From Chimonanthus salicifolius (Eukaryota; Streptophyta; Magnoliopsida; Laurales; Calycanthaceae): a stretch of DNA of 64,000 bases. The DNA lies in the NCBI GenBank assembly GCA_013350335.1, contig CM023542.1, forward strand, positions 5,634,025 to 5,698,024, read 5' to 3'. A model generated the notes under the pieces. The model saw only the letters and a program-made list of their open reading frames with translations. It did not search any database and was not told where the DNA came from. Made by a program: the position numbers and the translations under genes. Positions 58,732-64,000 of the stretch are shown here, piece after piece; within the stretch, counting starts at the first letter, position 1, and the number at the start of each line of letters is the position of its first letter.

Positions 58732-59129
58732 TATGGTGGTGAATGGGTAGTCCTTGTACCGATGAAGATTACTTACAGTTCCAACATCATGGAGCTTCCC
58801 TCCCCATACTAATATCTGCTCATTTACGATGGAAAATTTAAGATCCTTTTACCAATGATCAATGGTGAGTTGGTGACTCTTCGGCTTCACCATTCTCGGG
58901 ACAGGGAAGATAATGGATGGAGCCGTACTTCTGCTTCCCATTAAAGAAAACAGATGGAAAATGTATAATCTCTGCCAATCTCTTCTGAGCCTTCAATGAA
59001 GAGGTAAGTGCTTGGATTATCCAATTCTAATCCAAACTGATGATAGATGATGAATCATGGCATGAAGTTTTAATATTGGTTGAGATAAGATATTTTATTA
59101 ATTTGTCTATGTTAGTTACATTTTAATAC

Positions 59130-59830
59130 CGTTAGGATTATTAGCGGAAATAAAAAATAATAAAAAATGGAATAAAAAAGCACAGCACAACACAATATTT
59201 TACGTGATTCGGCCCAACATTGGCTTACGTCCACAGAGCAATAGAATATCTTCATTATGAGAGAAAGAACACAACTATAAGATTAATGACTCTCTCGAGT
59301 CAATAGCTCAAACCCGAAGTCCCGAACCCTTTTTACATCCCTCCTTTTATCACTCTTATGTTCAGAAGAACAAATCTTTTGTTCCGCTCTCCTATATGCT
59401 CGTAGAATAACCGAGCCCCCTCTAAGGTTCAAAGCTATGTCTGCGCATGTACCTCTCCTATGGCCATGCCATATGTGCACAAGCACTCTCTACATCGAGA
59501 GTGACATCACTAGTATCATGTACACCTCTGCGCAACCCTCTCAGCTACACTTGCCGTCGTCACTTGGTGTGATCCCCAGGGCCGACCCTGGGCATAGGCC
59601 TCCGCCTAGGGCCCCCACACACTTAAACTCCTTAATATATCAGTCACAAAGGGTCCTGAAATGTCACTCCACATAGGACCCCTGAGATTTTAGAGGATCT
59701 CAAGGCCGGCCCTGGTGATCCCACACACACTCACCACCTAGATGGCTACATGTATATATAGGCTGTCCAAGGCATGCCGTGGTTCACAAGCTTCCCACAC
59801 CTTCCTACGTTGGAGAGTCCACCATAACAA
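59130..59830 (+). mobile_element. LTR-retrotransposon-like fragment
   Basis: Contains TTTTACGTGATTCGGCCCAA followed by GGCTTACGTCCAC, a phrase shared with 62505-62540 and widespread in plant LTR elements. Later parts (ACACTTGCCGTCGTCACTTG, GTGATCCCACACAC) also match 63320-63365. It interrupts the upstream flank of DUF674 copy D. Exact ends were not found, and it is itself interrupted by a small MITE. Confidence 0.5.
59577..59714. mobile_element. 138-bp hAT-type MITE nested in the LTR-like fragment
   Basis: CAGGGCCGACCCTG at the left and CAAGGCCGGCCCTG at the right are inverted ends. A perfect 8-bp duplication, GTGATCCC, flanks it (59569-59576 and 59715-59722). The related LTR-like sequence at 63350 has the undisturbed GTGATCCCACGC. 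Confidence 0.9.
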
Positions 59831-60029
59831 TTTCCTCTGTTGCGATTATTATGCACCTCTTTTGTCTTCATCATTTAGAGAGAGGTGGGATAGTTTGGGT
59901 TATGAAAAGTGGAGCCGTATATATTTGAATAAATTGTCAGTAAATATTGCTTTCTTTCAATTAATAAAGATATATTTTTAAGTTCTTTATTTAAAAAAAA
60001 TATTAATTTGATCAAATTGACTTTTGTTG

Positions 60030-61180
60030 TACTTTTATTCAAATAAAAATATTTGATCCAATTTATAATATTAGACTAAAGTAGACCCATGTTAAAGATA
60101 TAGTGGAAATTTAAATAATTTTTCTAATACATTTATTAGATAAGACTTAAGTAGAACTATATATTAGATATAGATTAAGTTCAAAAGATTCTTCTTTGTA
60201 AATTGTACCCTCCACGCATAGTTTTATATGTTGTGGCTCTCGTGTAATCCCTATTTGTATATGTTGATTTGATTAAGAATTATATCTCTGCCTCAGACAT
60301 ATTTCAGTAGTATCTATTATAAAAGTCTAATTTTCTTTGCTGTCCGTGCATTAGTTCTTTTACTTGTTTCCCATATCAATATTTATTAATAAAAGATATA
60401 TTTTACAATATCTCGGTTTTTAAATCCTTGATATCTCAGCGGATACTGGCCAATAAAGGTGGTTTTTTTTTAAATAAAAACATAGGAGAGAGACACTTCT
60501 CGGACGATATCGGATATCTAGGCCAATACCGAGATTTAAATCCCTGATTGTGATTTTCTTTAGTAAAACTCTCTTAAAATGAGTAGATGATTTTATAGAC
60601 TCTAAAAATTGGAAAAATGGTTAAAATAGCTAAAACTAAAAAAATAGAATCTGATTTGGTGAGTTTCAAGAATTTGACCCATTATAACTATGTTAGAATT
60701 GATAAAATGGAAAAACTTATGTAAGTCGAGTAAAAATGGAAAAGGGTTTTTACGGGTCGTAAGGATTTGATTCACTCTATAATTTTATAGATAGACTTTG
60801 AAAAATAAAATATATTTATCCAAAATGTCAAGAAATAGAGAAAATGAAATGTTAATATTAAATTTGATCAATTTGAAAGATTTAACTCAAAAATATGAAA
60901 ACAGATTTTAATATTAGATTTGGTGATTTAGAAAGATTTTGTTCACCCTCATTATGTTATCATTAAAAAAAAAGATGAAAATGAAAACCCACTTGAAAAG
61001 AAAAATAATTCATGAAAAATGTTAAGAATAAAATCAAATTTGATAAATTTAAATGATAAAACCCACTTTTTTGAAGTTAATAAATAAATTTTGAAAACTT
61101 TTGCTCAAATTATTTTAAAGGAAAGAAAGATATAACTACTACCATTTATTTTTCACTAATAAATATAAACATTGTATGAC
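60030..61180 (-). repeat. Dispersed repeat R, copy 3 (inverted)
   Basis: Read on the minus strand it repeats TTATTAGTGAAAAATAAATG, AAAATAATTTGAGCAAAAGT and the later AGTTCAAAAGATTCTTCTTT region of copies 1 and 2. It contains CCGATATCGG-family copy 8. Confidence 0.7.
60412..60545. mobile_element. hAT-type MITE, CCGATATCGG family, copy 8 (worn)
   Basis: CTCGGTTTTTAAATCC and GAGATTTAAATCCCTG are the remaining ends, and GGACGATATCGGATATC is inside. No target duplication remains. Confidence 0.5.
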
Positions 61181-61810
61181 TAACAGACCTTGATTGGAGC
61201 ACCACAATTCTCTATAACGAGGAACAAGTAGCTTAAAATTGATTAGACTGAAATTTTAATTGGCGGTAGTTCTTTAAATATACTTTTAATCTCTAAGATT
61301 ATATCTTCAACTTTTTTGAAGAAAAAAAACCGATCTTCAAACTGCAGGCTAGGCTTTTTTTAACAAAGCCCAGCACGTACCTGGCCCATGAACACGCCTA
61401 CGGGTAAGATCAGGATTCTATGAATCTATGTACAAGGGCATGTGGAAAATTATAGAACAAACTTGTAGACATACTGCCTAGAAAAGAGGCTTCCTCCAAA
61501 AAGAGAGGGAATGGCCGAGGCCCAAACCATGACAAGTCTATTACCTTTCGGGCTTTCGTCAATTGAAAAGCCGATACTGATCCAGGCCCAATTAGCAAGT
61601 GAAAAGTGCAAGCACAGCTAGAAAATGTTTATCTAAATCTCATAGTAAATAAAAGTTGAAGACTTTCGTATATTTTTCATGGTTTCCCAGACACTAAGAA
61701 TAACAGCCTCTTTCAACAAAAGATAAAAATAGGAACATTAAAGTAAGATTTACAAAATAAAATGCTTCAACATGAAGTTCCACTGTGGGGTAGGCCGGGC
61801 AGGGATATCT

Positions 61811-61888
61811 TCATGGAACCTTCTTCGACAGGAATACATCAGTTAGCACAGTCTTGGAGTGCAGAGAAGCATTCAGCAAAGCTAGACC
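61811..61888 (-). pseudogene. DUF674 copy E, orphan last exon
   Basis: Encodes GLALLNASLHSKTVLTDVFL, SKKVP and a stop, with an intact acceptor AG. The flanking duplicated text (61345-61960) is also present. No exon 1 is found to its right within the window; the duplicated text stops near 62040, where other sequence begins. It is a truncated duplicate. Confidence 0.85.
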
Positions 61889-62040
61889 CTTTCATGCAGA
61901 GAACCAAAAAGGAATGTGAATCAGACAACAATGGAACAATAAGTATAGAGAAAGCAAAATCAATCATGAATTGATAAATGAGACATTTCTCCTACTGTAA
62001 TTCTGAAAAACGTACGTTAACCTAATTTAGAGTAATATAA

Positions 62041-62450
62041 CTATGATTATAATGACTCCAATAACCATATAATCGCTTGATGTGTTAACCGAATAATATA
62101 ATCCACATTAGAAGGTTAATCGAAATTGGAATCAAGTGGGGCCCACACGCAAATAGTAATGTCGGATTAGAGAGGAGTCCTTTTGGGACTTGCTTTCTAC
62201 TTTGATGGAGAGTGGAATATAAGAGGAAACACAGCCCATAGAGTCCTCTTGATTGCCCATGTTCGATCCTTTCTGTCTAAACCCATCGCCGAATGAAATC
62301 AAGAGAGGAATTAAGTGGAAAGATCATAGAAACTCTTGGTGCATACGAGTTTTGCAGGAACACGACAAGACTAGAGAAAGGAAAGCAATAGAATGACTTC
62401 ACATCATGGATTTAGGTACGCTTAATGTTATGATGTTTTTCCGCATAATG
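62041..62450. other. Non-genic stretch
   Basis: No gene recognised between the orphan exon and the LTR-like sequence. Confidence 0.35.
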
Positions 62451-62454
62451 ATTG

Positions 62455-63990
62455 TATGCTTGATTGTCAGCATCACTTCACACATAAACACAGATAACAC
62501 AGGATATACGTGGTTCGGCCCAACCTTGGCCTACGTCCACGGGAGAGTGTAGATTTCATTATAGATAAAAAGAATACAGATACAATATTTGGATCCCAAG
62601 ATCTCTTTTGGTATCTTCCCTCTCTCTCTATCTCCCTCACTACACCTTTGCTGCAAGAGGCCCCTTCTGGCCTCGGAAGGCACTCGGCCAAACGGCAGGG
62701 TTTCCATGAAACCCACGTCCTTAATATATAGCAGTATTGCAGTGTCCTATGTTTAGCAGTTTCCTAATGTAATTAGGAATCTCATTTAATTAGGAGTCCT
62801 ATGTAATTAGGAGTCCCATGTAACTAGACTCCTAATTTCATTGAAATTGAGCCACAAGTTACAACAATCTCCACCTTGGCGAAAATCCACTGATCCTCCT
62901 CCAGAGACAACTGTGACATTGTCCTCCACTGCAACTATGCACCTCTGTGCACACTAACTGCTCCCGGCTATGTTCCACTTGCAACTGTAATCCTCTGCAT
63001 CTCTGCATGAGATGCGCATCCCATACCTTAGGATGATCCACCAGTCTTGAGTAAGACTGTATAGCCCAACCGGGCTCCAACTCGATCTTGGCCGTCCAAG
63101 ACTCTGTGTTGCATCTGCAACTCTGCTTCCTACGTTCTACGAGCACATCCCGACGTGCTTCACGAACGCGAGATTGTGTTTCCTTCATAGTGTGTTCCTG
63201 CACACACTAATGTGATAGCTGCAATCACCTCGGCCTCTCTACGCATATGGCGAATGTGCCATCTCTACGCGTACCGTCAAAAGGTCCAAGGTCCTTCACC
63301 GAGCAGCAACCCTCTCACGGCTACATCTTGCCGTGTTTCCTTGATGTGATCCCACGCACCGCCATCGACCACTCCCCGATTCTTCCTCCTTTTCAAAATC
63401 CACACCGGTCACCTCATAGATCTCTTCACTACGATCACATAGGTGAAGACGGATCTCAATTCCGAGTCCTGATGACTCCAGAAATTGCAAAACAATTCTG
63501 ACCGTTGATTTTTTTTCCCCCTGCTGAAGGAGTACCTGAATTTGTAGTCCTGCGGGATCATTCGAAACTGTAAACCTGCGGATCACCAACCACGCAGTAC
63601 AATAGTCCTGCGGAACTGTCCCAATCTGTAGTCCCTCGGGTGCACCGAAAACGGTGGTTCTTCACAACCGAGTGGACTCGCGGATGCTCTTGAAATGGTG
63701 GTCCCGCGGGTGCACCTGCAGTGGTGGTCCTCCAGACCACCAATTTTCCTTCATCTTTTTTTTTTCCTTTCTTCTTTCTCCACTCGGTTACCCCAACCGA
63801 GTGGACCCGATGCATGTTGTTGCCACTGCGGTTCCCGGCGATCCTCCTGCTGCTGGCCGATCTCTTTCCTTGCGGTCGACACCTCTACTCGGCGCTGCTG
63901 TTCTCAGATTTGCTTCTCAGATATGACCGAGAAGACCCCTTTCCTCTGCTGTTTCCTTCTGCAGAAAACGAAGATGCCGCCCCTCTAAGT
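62455..63990. mobile_element. LTR-retrotransposon-like sequence running off the window
   Basis: Markedly G+C-richer than the rest. It begins with the TACGTGGTTCGGCCCAACC...TACGTCCACGG phrase at about 62508-62541, and later has ACAATCTCCACCTTGGCGAAA at 62863. Both phrases are common in plant LTR elements. GTAGTCC-TGCGG-type short repeats fill 63540-63730. Many 60-110 codon frames occur on both strands, with no recognised domain. The element type and orientation are uncertain. Confidence 0.45.
62765..62840. repeat. 17-bp tandem repeat (GTAATTAGGAGTCCCAT type)
   Basis: About four imperfect units of AATTAGGAGTCCTATGT in a row inside the LTR-like sequence. Confidence 0.75.
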
Positions 63991-64000
63991 TTCTGCCGGC

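Noticed and set aside
62473..63988. Many 60-114 codon frames in the G+C-rich right end
   Set aside because: They lie on both strands in LTR-like sequence, with no domain or splice context; the higher G+C content alone explains the open frames.

Overview
This window is A+T-rich nuclear DNA from a flowering plant. Genes are spliced with GT-AG introns. The recognisable proteins are plant families: an RPM1-type resistance-gene LRR tail, a TIP1 tonoplast aquaporin, a DUF1635 protein and a DUF674 array. Most of the sequence between genes is transposon debris. I cannot name the species from sequence alone.

Layout. 1-1 kb: the LRR end of a CNL (RPM1-like) resistance gene, cut by the window edge and frameshifted. 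2.8-4.3 kb: an L1-type LINE whose 5' part is inverted relative to its 3' part, with a hAT-type MITE inside. 5.07-5.42 kb: a complete miniature LTR element (TRIM) with LTRs, PBS, PPT and a 5-bp target duplication. 10.3-11.4 kb: an intact three-exon TIP1 aquaporin (minus strand, 252 aa). 12-29 kb: no protein gene recognised; SINEs, MITEs, an RTE-type LINE remnant, a cluster of four CACGTG boxes and a large foldback repeat. 29.5-31.2 kb: an intact two-exon DUF1635 gene (plus strand, 317 aa). 32-37 kb: repeats. 36-62 kb: an amplified DUF674 cluster on the minus strand. It has four two-exon copies and one orphan last exon. Only the copy at 41.0-42.1 kb looks intact; the others carry a nonsense codon, a frameshifting deletion, or paired frameshifts. 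The copies are separated by a 1.8-kb TIR element, foldback elements and a dispersed ~1-kb repeat. 59-64 kb: LTR-retrotransposon-like sequence that runs off the right edge.

The main structural signal is two families of small non-coding elements with hAT-like ends and 8-bp target duplications. One has CAGGG ends and an interior built from the palindromic word CCGATATCGG. The other has TAGGG ends and an interior built from CGGGTCGGGTT-like words. Several copies have perfect 8-bp target duplications readable in the sequence. A third, larger class of foldback elements is built on TTCGAACGAA. The genes do not form one pathway: aquaporin and DUF1635 are ordinary single genes, and the DUF674 array is a local tandem amplification undergoing decay and exon exchange.
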